DNA of 64,000 nt from positions 1 to 64,000 of the forward strand of contig NZ_NMUL01000038.1 in NCBI RefSeq assembly GCF_002234595.1. Reading direction: 5' to 3'. Source of the DNA: Amycolatopsis vastitatis. GTDB taxonomy: Bacteria > Actinomycetota > Actinomycetes > Mycobacteriales > Pseudonocardiaceae. The position numbers and the translations under genes were made by a program. This document shows positions 43,973 to 51,756 of this stretch, in pieces. Numbering within the stretch: the stretch's first letter is position 1; each line of letters opens with the position of its first letter. Below the pieces are notes generated by a model. The model saw only the letters and a program-made list of their open reading frames with translations, was not told the origin of the DNA and made no database searches.

Positions 43973-44626
43973 CTACGGCCGCGACACCAGCGACGCGGTC
44001 ACGACGCGGTTGTCCTCGTACCCCTCGCTGCCGCCGACGTACTCGCCTCCGCAGGTGACCAGCAGCAGCTTGTGCGGCCCGTCCGGGGAGAACAGCTGCT
44101 CCGAGCGCCCGGCCAGCTCCGACTTGTGGATGGTCTCGGTCGCGTCGACGCGGTAGACCCACGCGCCGCCCGCGGCGTCGGTCAGCTTGACCTCCTGCCC
44201 CTGCTTGACCTGCCACAGCTCGTTGAACGGCCCCTTCTTGCCCTTCCAGTTCACGTGCCCCGACAGCAGCGCGACGCCGTGGTCGGCCCCCAGCTCCGCG
44301 CCCCACCAGGCGGCTTCGTCGAGGCCCTCGGGGATCTTCAGGGCGCCGTTCGCGTCGAGGTCCTCCTGGACCAGCTTCGCGGTGCCGCCGCCGGGCAGCG
44401 CGAGCCGCGCGGGCGCCTTGCCGGTCTCCGCCTTGGCGTCCTGGGCGGCCGGCTGGTTGGCGGCGGGCACGGGCCCGCCGGTGCCGTTCGCGACCGCGGG
44501 TTCATCCTTTCCGGTGAACACGAGCAGGGTCGCGACGATCGCCGCGACCACGAACGCGCCGGCGACGCCGACGATCCACCAGCGGCCGGGGCCCTTCTTC
44601 GGTTCCGCCGGGCTCTGCTCCTGCAT
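43973..44626 (-). CDS. Class F sortase (first copy)
   Basis: 217 residues. N-terminal anchor at 17-37 (WIVGVAGAFVVAAIVATLLV), a linker, then the sortase barrel with the catalytic triad visible: H124 in LLSGHVNWKG, C192 in LLLVTCGGEY and R207 in EDNRVVTA. AGGAG lies eight bases before ATG 44626. Transpeptidase that joins surface proteins to the cell wall. Last gene of a three-gene operon with its probable substrate. Confidence 0.88.
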   Translation of the reverse strand: MQEQSPAEPKKGPGRWWIVGVAGAFVVAAIVATLLVFTGKDEPAVANGTGGPVPAANQPAAQDAKAETGKAPARLALPGGGTAKLVQEDLDANGALKIPEGLDEAAWWGAELGADHGVALLSGHVNWKGKKGPFNELWQVKQGQEVKLTDAAGGAWVYRVDATETIHKSELAGRSEQLFSPDGPHKLLLVTCGGEYVGGSEGYEDNRVVTASLVSRP

Positions 44627-44705
44627 GGGCTTGTGCTCCTTCGCTTTCGTGGCCACCTCACAGGCACACATGCCGCGACGGGCGAAGGAGGTTGCACCGA
44701 ACCCG

Positions 44706-45347
44706 CTAACCGGCGGGGCGCGTCACCAGCCTGGCCGTCACCAGGCGGTTCTCGTCGTACCCCTCGGTGCCGCCGACGTAGTCGCCGCCGCAGGTCACCA
44801 GCACCAGCCGGTGCGGGCCGTCCTGCCCGAACCACCGGGCGGCCTGGGCGGGCAGCGTCTCCTTCGGCACCGTGACGATGTCGTCCACGCGGTAGACCCA
44901 GCGGCCGCCGCTCGCGTCGACGACGCTGACCTCGTCGCCGTCGCGCATCCGCCACAGCTCGTCGAACGGCCCGCGCGTGCCCTCCCAGTTCACGTGCCCC
45001 GACAGCAGGGCGGCGCCCTGCCCGGCCCCCAGCTTGGCGCCCCACCAGGCGGCGTCGCCGAGCCCGCGCGGGATCGGCAGCACGCCGGTGTCGGTCAGCT
45101 CGGTGCGGACCAGCCGGGCGGTGGCGCCGCCGGGCAGCCGGACCGTGCCCGGCCGCTGCTGCGCGGCGGACTCGCTGTCGGCGGGCAGCACGGCCGGGGC
45201 CGCGTTCTCCCCCGGCAGCGCGCCGGGCGGCGGGGCCGCCGCCGTCGGCGTGGCGGTCGGCGGCAGCCAGGTCAGCACGACGATCCCGGCCGCGAAGGCG
45301 GCCACGGCCAGCGCCGCCGCCAAGGCGGCCAGCGCGGTGCGCAGCAC
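44706..45347 (-). CDS. Class F sortase (second copy)
   Basis: 213 residues from GTG 45347, directly abutting the substrate-gene stop. N-terminal membrane helix (LAALAAALAVAAFAAGIVVL), proline-rich linker, triad H118 (LLSGHVNWEG), C186 (LVLVTCGGDY) and R201 (YDENRLVTA). About half identical by eye to the first copy, so a tandem duplication is likely. Both copies keep all catalytic residues. Confidence 0.88.
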   Translation of the reverse strand: MLRTALAALAAALAVAAFAAGIVVLTWLPPTATPTAAAPPPGALPGENAAPAVLPADSESAAQQRPGTVRLPGGATARLVRTELTDTGVLPIPRGLGDAAWWGAKLGAGQGAALLSGHVNWEGTRGPFDELWRMRDGDEVSVVDASGGRWVYRVDDIVTVPKETLPAQAARWFGQDGPHRLVLVTCGGDYVGGTEGYDENRLVTARLVTRPAG

Positions 45348-46433
45348 CTAGTCCGTCCCGGTCTTGCGCCGCCTGCCGAGCAGGAGGGCGACCGCGGCGA
45401 AGAAGACGCCGCCGAAAAGCAGGCCGATGCCGAGCGGGACGCGGGAGCCGTCACCGCCGGTGTCGGGCGCGGCCGCGCCGAGGTAGCCGGCGGGCACCTG
45501 TGTCGGCACGGCGGCCTGCGTGGCGGTCGTGCCGCCCGCCGGGCCGGCCGCCCTGGCGACGAACCCCTTCGGGACCGAGCAGCTGACCCCGCCGAGGACG
45601 ATCGTGGTCCGCACGTCCTGCAGCGCGGCGCCCTGGGCGTCCTTGACGTGGGTGGTGATCTCGGCCCGCCAGCCGGCGACGGCGGTGAAGTCGCCCCCGC
45701 GCCAGCCGTCCTGGCGGATCAGCTGGTCGAAGCCGGCGACGCGGGTCAGCTTGAGGTCCGAAAGGGTGGTCTCCTTGTCGGCGCCGGTGATGTCGCCGGG
45801 CGGGCCGAGCCGCAGGTTCTTCAGCTGCAGGCCGGCGGTGCCGCCGGGCATCGGGACGATGCCGAGCGCGCCGCCCTGGCGCACCCACAGCCGCGTCACC
45901 GACGACGTGCCGGAGAGCTTGGCGGGCCCGGTGCAGTCGACCGCGGTCTTGGCGCCTTCCAGCACGAGCACGGTGTTGTCGGCCGGTTTCGCCCCGCCCT
46001 GCCAGTTGTCACGCAGCGCGTAGTTGGTCTCCGCGACGGCGGTGGGCACGGTGGTGGCCTGCAACGCGGCGACGACGTTGTGGTCCCGGCTCGCGACGCC
46101 CGGCGGGTACGGATCCTGTGACACGCTGTAGCGGCCGAGGTCGATCTGGTAGTGCCCGCCGAAGGTGGCCCGCTCGCCGTCGTCCTTGGGGACCGAGACG
46201 CGGTCCGCGCCGAGCTTCGACTGGCCGGGCAGCAGCGGTGAACGTTGCGTTTCGGTGATCAGGGCGCCGCCGTGCTGGCCTTCGTCGCCGATCCGCACCG
46301 ACGCGATGTTCGCGAACGAGACCGGCCCGGTCTTCTCGTCGACCGCCTGGGTTTGCGCACCCGCCAACCCGGCCCCGACCAGCGGGAACAGCACGGCCGT
46401 CAGGGCGGCTGCCTTAGTCACGAAACGCGTCAT
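45348..46433 (-). CDS. Cell-surface protein with PDTG-type sorting signal
   Basis: 361 residues. Signal peptide at 1-29 (MTRFVTKAAALTAVLFPLVG, cut near AGAQTQA). The body is an all-beta surface protein of unknown family with a likely disulfide (DCTGPA / GGVSCSVP). The C-terminus is a cell-wall sorting signal: AAPDTG at 321-326, hydrophobic span GIGLLFGGVFFAAVALLLG, then RRRKTGTD. PDTG replaces the classical LPxTG. The two sortases directly downstream are the probable anchoring enzymes. Confidence 0.82.
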   Translation of the reverse strand: MTRFVTKAAALTAVLFPLVGAGLAGAQTQAVDEKTGPVSFANIASVRIGDEGQHGGALITETQRSPLLPGQSKLGADRVSVPKDDGERATFGGHYQIDLGRYSVSQDPYPPGVASRDHNVVAALQATTVPTAVAETNYALRDNWQGGAKPADNTVLVLEGAKTAVDCTGPAKLSGTSSVTRLWVRQGGALGIVPMPGGTAGLQLKNLRLGPPGDITGADKETTLSDLKLTRVAGFDQLIRQDGWRGGDFTAVAGWRAEITTHVKDAQGAALQDVRTTIVLGGVSCSVPKGFVARAAGPAGGTTATQAAVPTQVPAGYLGAAAPDTGGDGSRVPLGIGLLFGGVFFAAVALLLGRRRKTGTD

Positions 46434-46643
46434 GTCTCCCCACTGCTTTTCTTCGGGCGGCCGCGAGCGACGAAACGCTCCGCGACTACCTTGCACCGTC
46501 GGCCACGACATGCGAAGCCGCAGAGCCAATATCCCACGAACTCACCCGAACGGGGTAATACGACCAGCCGTACCCCGCAGCTCGGCGCCGGGCCGGGGCT
46601 CCCGGACGGGGGAACACTAGGATGGGCGGCACCGTTATCGGCA

Positions 46644-46660
46644 ATGACTACGGAATTCAT
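46644..46660. promoter_or_regulatory. Candidate metal-regulator operator upstream of smtB-zur
   Basis: Imperfect 17-bp palindrome ATGACTACGGAATTCAT (12 of 17 positions symmetric) 36 bases before the smtB start. Place and form would suit SmtB or Zur autoregulation, but it does not match a known consensus well. Confidence 0.3.
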
Positions 46661-46696
46661 GGTCGCGGACGGCGGACGAGCAGCGTGGAGGCGGGA

Positions 46697-47065
46697 ATGG
46701 CGACGGTCACCGGGAGTGGCGCCCAGCCGGGGCTCGCGGAGTGCGCGCCGGCGGCCGAAGCGGCGCCGGCGCACCCGTCCCCGTCGGTCCTGACCGACGC
46801 GGGCGACCTGCTGCGCGCCCTGGCGGCGCCGGTCCGGATCGCGATCGTGCTGCAGCTGCGCGTGGCCGACCGGTGCGTGCACGAGCTGGTGGACGCCCTC
46901 GACGTCGCGCAGCCGCTGATCAGCCAGCACCTGCGGGTCCTCAAGACCGCCGGGGTGGTCCAGGGCGAGCGCCGCGGCCGCGAAGTCGTCTACCGGCTCG
47001 CCGACGACCACCTGGCGCACATCGTCGTCGACGCCGTCGCCCACGTGCAGGAAGGAAAGCGATGA
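46697..47065 (+). CDS. smtB: ArsR/SmtB-family metal-sensing repressor
   Basis: 122 residues from ATG 46697 (GGAGG five bases upstream). The winged helix spans LRALAAPVRIAIVLQLRVAD and DVAQPLISQHLRVLKTAGVV. The C-terminal helix DDHLAHIVVDAVAHVQEG carries the Asp/His set used by SmtB-type zinc sensors. It overlaps zur by ATGA, the pairing known from mycobacteria, where zinc-loaded Zur and zinc-free SmtB jointly time expression. Confidence 0.88.
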   Translation: MATVTGSGAQPGLAECAPAAEAAPAHPSPSVLTDAGDLLRALAAPVRIAIVLQLRVADRCVHELVDALDVAQPLISQHLRVLKTAGVVQGERRGREVVYRLADDHLAHIVVDAVAHVQEGKR

Positions 47066-47526
47066 ACGCCGTAGCCCCACAACCTGCCGCACAACCTGCC
47101 GCACAACCTGCCGCACAATCTGCCGCACAACGCAGCCAGGCGCCGGTGCCCGGGCGCCGATCGACCAAGCAGCGGGCCGCGGTCGTCGAGCTGCTGAGCA
47201 CCGTCGACGACTTCCGCTCGGCCCAGGAACTGCACGACGAGCTGCGCAAACGCGGCGACGGCATCGGGCTGACGACGGTGTACCGCACCCTGCAGTCGCT
47301 GTCGGAAGCCGGCGAGATCGATGTGCTGCGCACGGACTCCGGCGAAGCGATCTACCGCCGTTGCTCGGCCCACCACCACCATCACCTGGTGTGCCGGCTG
47401 TGCGGCCGCACGGTGGAGGTCGAGGGACCGGCGGTGGAGCGCTGGGCGGAGAAGATCGCGGCCGAGCACGGCTTTTCGGAGATCTCCCACACGGTCGAGA
47501 TCACCGGCACCTGCGCCGAGCACTGA
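47062..47526 (+). CDS. zur: Zinc uptake regulator, Fur family
   Basis: 154 residues. After a repetitive N-terminal tail (about residues 5-24) comes the Fur winged helix (RSTKQRAAVVELLSTVDDFR, GLTTVYRTLQSLSEAGEIDV). Zinc sites: the HHHHH stretch, CRLCG for the structural zinc, and an EH-rich C-terminus ending CAEH. Represses zinc importers when zinc is plentiful. Coupled to smtB by a 4-base overlap. Confidence 0.92.
   Translation: MNAVAPQPAAQPAAQPAAQSAAQRSQAPVPGRRSTKQRAAVVELLSTVDDFRSAQELHDELRKRGDGIGLTTVYRTLQSLSEAGEIDVLRTDSGEAIYRRCSAHHHHHLVCRLCGRTVEVEGPAVERWAEKIAAEHGFSEISHTVEITGTCAEH
47078..47131 (+). repeat. 12-bp tandem repeat inside zur
   Basis: Four and a half copies of CACAACCTGCCG, one copy with a T substitution, encoding PAAQ repeats in the N-terminal tail of Zur. 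In-frame unit, so copy-number change alters tail length without breaking the gene. Confidence 0.85.
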
Positions 47527-47542
47527 GGCCCCGGCCGGAGCA

Positions 47543-48385
47543 TCAGGTCCGCGGGGCTGCGGGCCAGGCCACGTCGTCGATCGCGAGCCAGGGGGCGGCC
47601 GCCACGGCCGCCGGCGTGGCTCCCGTCATCGCCATGACCTCGCGGTGCAGGTGCGACTGGTCGGCGTAACCGCTTCGCGCCGCCACGCTCGCGGCCGCGT
47701 GACCTGCGGCCAGCAGGTGCGCCGCGTGGTCGAAGCGGACCAGCCGCGCGGCCTTCTTGGGCGTCACCCCGAGCTGGACCCGGAACCGGGACCACAGGCG
47801 CTTGCGGCTCCACCCGACCTCCTCCGCCAGGCCCTCGACCCGGACGCGCCCCCGGGCGGTGACCGTCCGCCGCCAGGCGTGGGCGACCTCCGGCTCGACC
47901 GGGCGGCCCCCGGCACGCCGGCCGAGGACGTCCGCCGCGACCGCGAACCGTTCGTCCCACGAAGAGGCGGTGCGCAGCCGTTCCTCGAGCTGCCCGGCGT
48001 CGCGGCCCCAGACCTCGTCCAGGGCCACCACGCCGCCGGTGAGCTCGGCCGACGCGCCGAGCACCGCGGCCGCGGCCACCGGCGACAACCGGATCTGCAG
48101 GCACTCGCCACCGCGCCCGCCGGTCCGGACCCGGCCCGGGAGCAGCCCGGCCGCGAAACTGCCGCGCTCGCGCCGCCCACCGGCGTCGCGGACGACGCCC
48201 CCGCCCTCGCTCAGGTCGACGAGCAGGGTGACGGAGGGGTGCGCGACCATGGCGATTTCGACCGGCCCGGCGACCCGCTGCCGGAACCCGGCCATGGCGA
48301 TCCCCGGCAGCAGGCCCGGCGGACGCGGCACGGCGATGTCCACGTCCGCCCACGTCCAGGCGGGTGATCCGCCGACCGAAAGCAC
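47543..48385 (-). CDS. AraC-family transcriptional regulator
   Basis: 280 residues from GTG 48385. The C-terminal double HTH spans about 175-260 (RVRVEGLAEEVGWSRKRLWS, AASVAARSGYADQSHLHREV). The N-terminal 160 residues form a ligand domain without a recognised family. It lies in tandem with a hydrolase gene (9 bases apart), which may be its target or part of its operon. Confidence 0.85.
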   Translation of the reverse strand: MLSVGGSPAWTWADVDIAVPRPPGLLPGIAMAGFRQRVAGPVEIAMVAHPSVTLLVDLSEGGGVVRDAGGRRERGSFAAGLLPGRVRTGGRGGECLQIRLSPVAAAAVLGASAELTGGVVALDEVWGRDAGQLEERLRTASSWDERFAVAADVLGRRAGGRPVEPEVAHAWRRTVTARGRVRVEGLAEEVGWSRKRLWSRFRVQLGVTPKKAARLVRFDHAAHLLAAGHAAASVAARSGYADQSHLHREVMAMTGATPAAVAAAPWLAIDDVAWPAAPRT

Positions 48386-48394
48386 AGCAGCAGC

Positions 48395-49225
48395 CTAGGC
48401 CGGGGGACGCACCGGCGGGGCGTTCCCCGCCGTCGCCGTGAAGCGCAGCAGGAGTTCGCCGGTGGTCTCGGGTGCTTCGAGGATCGGCAGGTGCCCGACG
48501 CCGGGCAGCAGCTCGACTCGCGTGTCCGGCACCGCTTCGTACCGATGGGCCGACGACGGGTCCCACCGCGGGTCGGCCGCGCCGAAGATCACCAGGACCG
48601 GGTGCCCGAGACCGGCGAGACGGCCGGGCACGCTCCGCTCGGCGACGTACGCGGCGTTGCCGCGCAACACTTTCCGGAACGTGCGGTAGGTGATGTTCCC
48701 GAGGTCCGCGATCATCCCGGCCGGAATGTCCACCGGACGCGCGGTCGTCGCGACGATCCCCTTGCGGATCATCGCGTCCGACCGCCTCGCCCAGAGAAGC
48801 GGGCCGAGCGGCGGGGCCAGCAGAGCCCGGAGGACGAGCGGCTGCGGGAGGAGCGCCCCCGGACTCGGGCCGGTGCTGATCAGCGCGAGCGACCGCACCA
48901 GGCCGGGGCGCTGTTCCGCGAGCGAGGTGGCTACGTAGCCGCCGCTGGAGTGCCCGGCCACCGCGACCTGCCGCAGCCCGAGGTCGTCGAGCAACGCGGC
49001 CACGCGGCCGGCCTGCGCGGGCACCTCGTACGAGGGCGCGGGCGGGGACTGGCCACACCCGGGCAGGTCGACCCGGATGACGTGGTGGCAGGCGGCGAGG
49101 GCCCCCGCCACCAGGTCCCATGAGGCACCCGAGGCGCCTGATCCGTGGATGAGCACGAGGGGCGGTGCCTCGCGTGGGCCTTCGCGGACCACGTGCATCC
49201 CGTGGGCGAAGTCGTGACTGACCAT
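48395..49225 (-). CDS. Alpha/beta hydrolase
   Basis: 276 residues. Oxyanion motif LVLIHGSGASGASWD near 23, nucleophile VAVAGHSSGGYVATS near 90, acid in VIFGAADPRWDP and histidine in LLPGVGHLPILEAPE near 250. Complete triad, no signal peptide. Precedes the AraC gene on the same strand. Substrate unknown; perhaps a lipid or xenobiotic ester. Confidence 0.85.
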   Translation of the reverse strand: MVSHDFAHGMHVVREGPREAPPLVLIHGSGASGASWDLVAGALAACHHVIRVDLPGCGQSPPAPSYEVPAQAGRVAALLDDLGLRQVAVAGHSSGGYVATSLAEQRPGLVRSLALISTGPSPGALLPQPLVLRALLAPPLGPLLWARRSDAMIRKGIVATTARPVDIPAGMIADLGNITYRTFRKVLRGNAAYVAERSVPGRLAGLGHPVLVIFGAADPRWDPSSAHRYEAVPDTRVELLPGVGHLPILEAPETTGELLLRFTATAGNAPPVRPPA

Positions 49226-49284
49226 GCGCCGGACAGTAGGGGCGCCACCTGCCGCCGGTCTTGGACGAATGTCAGCGCCGGGAC

Positions 49285-49367
49285 GGTCGGCTCGCGTACC
49301 TGGACCGTCGGCTCGGCATCCGACCCTCCGGGTACGCGAGCCGGCCGTCCAGGTACGCGAGCCGGCC
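49285..49367. terminator. 31-bp repeat hairpin downstream of the TIGR03943-type gene
   Basis: Arms 49285-49315 and 49337-49367 pair over 31 bases with three non-Watson-Crick positions, two of which are G-T type. The arm core is GGCTCGCGTACCTGGAC, itself half repeated. 21-base loop. The hairpin ends 6 bases after the minus-strand stop at 49374; there is no T run. Likely an extended GC hairpin terminator. Confidence 0.65.
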
Positions 49368-49373
49368 CGATCC

Positions 49374-50120
49374 TCAGTATTCGTAGGGGTCTTTCGGGGC
49401 CGGGACGGTCGTCAGCGAGGCCGGGGTGAAGTCCGGCGTGTAGCTGTTGTCCCTCGTCGCCGTGCCCGGGACGACCTGGCCCGTCACCTGGATCCAGGCG
49501 TCGCTCGCGAGGTGGTCGGCTTCGCCGCCGCGGAGGCGGACCGTCACCGGGAAGGCGTCCGCCGCGCAGCAGCTGATCACCAGGCGGGCCAGCAGCGTGC
49601 TGCCGCCGGTGTGCACGACGAACCCGGTCAGGGAGACCGTACGGCCGTTGAGCGTGCCCGCCTTGTCCCAGCCCGCGCGGCTGACGAACTCGTTCACCGG
49701 CAACGTCACCACGTTCCCCGCCGGCAGCGCCGGGAACGCCGCGGAGTTGGCGGCGGCCGCGCTCGCCGGCACCCGCGCCTCGGTGCGGATCACCGAGTCC
49801 GCCCCCAGCGCGGGCGGGGCGATCAGGAACACCGCGAGCACCGGCACCAGCAGCAGCCAGGCCGGCCGGGCCGAGTGCGCGTGGCCGTCCTCCTCGTGGC
49901 CGTGGCCGTCGTCCGGCGGGACCGCGGCCGTGGCGGCCCGCGCGGCGAGCACGTCACGCACGATCGCGACGGCGCCCAGCACCACCATCACCAGGCCGCC
50001 GGTGATGATCCACGGCTGCTGCGCCGGCTTGACGTACCGCAGGTAGTCGCCGTTGACCGCGATCTTGACCAGCGCCCCGCCGAGCAGGATCAGCAGGATG
50101 TTCTGAGTCTCCCGTTTCAC
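49374..50120 (-). CDS. TIGR03943-type membrane protein with His-rich loop
   Basis: 248 residues from GTG 50120, overlapping the permease stop by GTGA. Three membrane helices in the first 105 residues, with a histidine/acid loop DDGHGHEEDGHAHS between the second and third. The C-terminal extracytoplasmic region contains VISCCAADAFPVTVRL, matching the TIGR03943 family. Members pair with DUF318 permeases. The loop suggests metal binding, and the locus lies near zur. Confidence 0.75.
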   Translation of the reverse strand: MKRETQNILLILLGGALVKIAVNGDYLRYVKPAQQPWIITGGLVMVVLGAVAIVRDVLAARAATAAVPPDDGHGHEEDGHAHSARPAWLLLVPVLAVFLIAPPALGADSVIRTEARVPASAAAANSAAFPALPAGNVVTLPVNEFVSRAGWDKAGTLNGRTVSLTGFVVHTGGSTLLARLVISCCAADAFPVTVRLRGGEADHLASDAWIQVTGQVVPGTATRDNSYTPDFTPASLTTVPAPKDPYEY

Positions 50121-51133
50121 GCGACCCCCACCAGCACCCCGGCCACGACCGCGCAGGCCACCGCCACCACGAACGTCGCGGGCGCGAACCGCACCGCGAA
50201 CGACCGGCCGAACGTGCCCGCCTGCAGGGCGAACAGCTTGACGTCGACCGCCGGGCCGACGACCAGGAACACCAGTTTCGGCAGCAGCGGCAACGCGGTC
50301 AGCGACGCCGCCACGAACGCGTCCGCCTCGCTGCACAGCGCCAGCACGACCGCGAGCACCGCCATCACGACGACGCCCAGCACGATCTGGTCGCCCAGCA
50401 CGCCGAACCACTTCGACGGCACCAGCACGTTCAGCGCCGACGAGATCAGCGCGCCCAGCACCAGGAAACCGCCCGCCTCGGCCAGGTCGGTCCGCGCGGT
50501 CTCGGCGAACACCCGCCACCGCTGCCCGTCCGCCACCTCGGGGAGCCGGCGCAGGGCGCGGGCGGTGATCCATTCGAGCTTGCCGAAGCGGGCCCACAGC
50601 CAGCCCATCACCATCGCCGTGGCGAGTGAGCCGGCGAACCGGGCCAGCACGAGTTCCGGCTTGCCGGGGAAGGCGACCGCGGTGGCCACCAGCACCACCG
50701 GGTTGACCGCCGGAGCCGCGAGCAGGAACGCCAGCGCCGCGGCGGGCGCCACGCCCTGCCCCATCAGCCGCCGCGCCACGGGAACCGAGGCGCACTCACA
50801 GCCGGGCAGCGCGACCCCGGCGAGCCCGGCGACGCCGACGGCCGCACCGGCCCGGCGAGGCAGCACCTTCTCCAGCACGCGGGCGGGCACGAACGCGGCG
50901 ATGGCCCCGCTGATCAGCACGCCCAGCACGAGGAAGGGCAGGGCCTGCACGCAGACCGCGACGAACACGGTCGAGCCGGTGCGCAGCGCCGGCACGTCGA
51001 ACAGCTGCTGCAGCCGGTCCTGGCCGAGGATCGCGATCAGCAGGATCGCGCACAGCACCTCGACCGAGCTGATCCGGAACCGGCGACGGGTGCGCCGGCC
51101 GGGCTCGGCCGCGGTGTCGGGAAGAGTGTCCAC
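50117..51133 (-). CDS. DUF318/YraQ-type permease
   Basis: 338 residues, GTG start at 51133, about eight membrane helices. Family motifs ALPGCECASVPVARRLMG near 105 and AVVLALCSEADAFVAASLTA near 255 place cysteines in the membrane. The substrate of this family is unsettled; metal or sulfur-compound transport has been proposed. Operon partner of the following TIGR03943-type protein. Confidence 0.82.
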   Translation of the reverse strand: MDTLPDTAAEPGRRTRRRFRISSVEVLCAILLIAILGQDRLQQLFDVPALRTGSTVFVAVCVQALPFLVLGVLISGAIAAFVPARVLEKVLPRRAGAAVGVAGLAGVALPGCECASVPVARRLMGQGVAPAAALAFLLAAPAVNPVVLVATAVAFPGKPELVLARFAGSLATAMVMGWLWARFGKLEWITARALRRLPEVADGQRWRVFAETARTDLAEAGGFLVLGALISSALNVLVPSKWFGVLGDQIVLGVVVMAVLAVVLALCSEADAFVAASLTALPLLPKLVFLVVGPAVDVKLFALQAGTFGRSFAVRFAPATFVVAVACAVVAGVLVGVA

Positions 51134-51261
51134 GACGGCGATGATGCCAGGGCCGTCCGGCAGGACGGCATCCGCACGGGCCGCGAACGGCGGATTACGG
51201 TCCGTTTTGGCCCCTGGTTCGCCGTTCGCGCCGAAAATTCGGCCACGCCGGCGGGTTTCCC

Positions 51262-51324
51262 GATGACATGAACGACTCTTTCCTGTCGTCGGAGGTCATG
51301 AACGAGTCGTTCCTGACCTCCGAC
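51262..51324. terminator. Palindromic repeat hairpin downstream of the YbjN gene
   Basis: GTCGGAGGTCA (51288-51298) pairs perfectly with TGACCTCCGAC (51314-51324); inside, GAACGA pairs with TCGTTC around one G, so the whole 37-base unit folds nearly end to end. A related unit (ATGAACGACTCTTTCCTG) sits just to the left. It is 9 bases past the minus-strand stop. The rest of 51134-51333 holds nothing clear. Confidence 0.65.
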
Positions 51325-51333
51325 GGCCGGCGG

Positions 51334-51756
51334 CTACTCCGGCAGGATCCCCGGCAATTCGGTCCGCAGCTGCGAAGCCGTCGACACCACCAGCATCAGC
51401 AGCGTTCCGAGCGCGGCCGGGTCCAGCCCCGCGGCCGGGAACGCGTACCGCAGCGTGACGTCGACGCCGTTGTCCGAGTGGCCGACCCCGAGCGTCCCGA
51501 ACAGTCCCTGCCCCGCCCGCTCGGCGACCGCGATCGACAGTTCGGGCGCGTCCGCCAGGTCCCAGCCGACCACGCAGGTCAGCGTCAGCACCGTGAGACC
51601 CTCGCCGAGCCGGGTCGCCTGGATCACGCACGGCACGCCGCCGTGGGAGAACGTCAGCGCCCCGTCGTCGTCGACGCGGACCTCGAGGTAACGCTCGAGA
51701 GCGTCCTTCGCCTGTGTCAGCAGCTCCGCGGTCTCGGCCGCTTCGGTTGCGCTCAC
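51334..51756 (-). CDS. YbjN-domain protein
   Basis: 140 residues from GTG 51756, overlapping the uppS stop by GTGA. The fold looks like the type III secretion chaperone-like YbjN domain (EVRVDDDGALTFSHGGVPCV, then LSIAVAERAGQGLFGTLGVG, VDVTLRYAFPAAGLDPAALG). Function unknown; relatives in actinobacteria follow uppS or recO. No membrane segment. Confidence 0.72.
   Translation of the reverse strand: MSATEAAETAELLTQAKDALERYLEVRVDDDGALTFSHGGVPCVIQATRLGEGLTVLTLTCVVGWDLADAPELSIAVAERAGQGLFGTLGVGHSDNGVDVTLRYAFPAAGLDPAALGTLLMLVVSTASQLRTELPGILPE

Noticed and set aside
47078..47131. Possible CRISPR-like short repeat array
   Set aside because: 12-bp tandem units without spacers, in frame inside zur.
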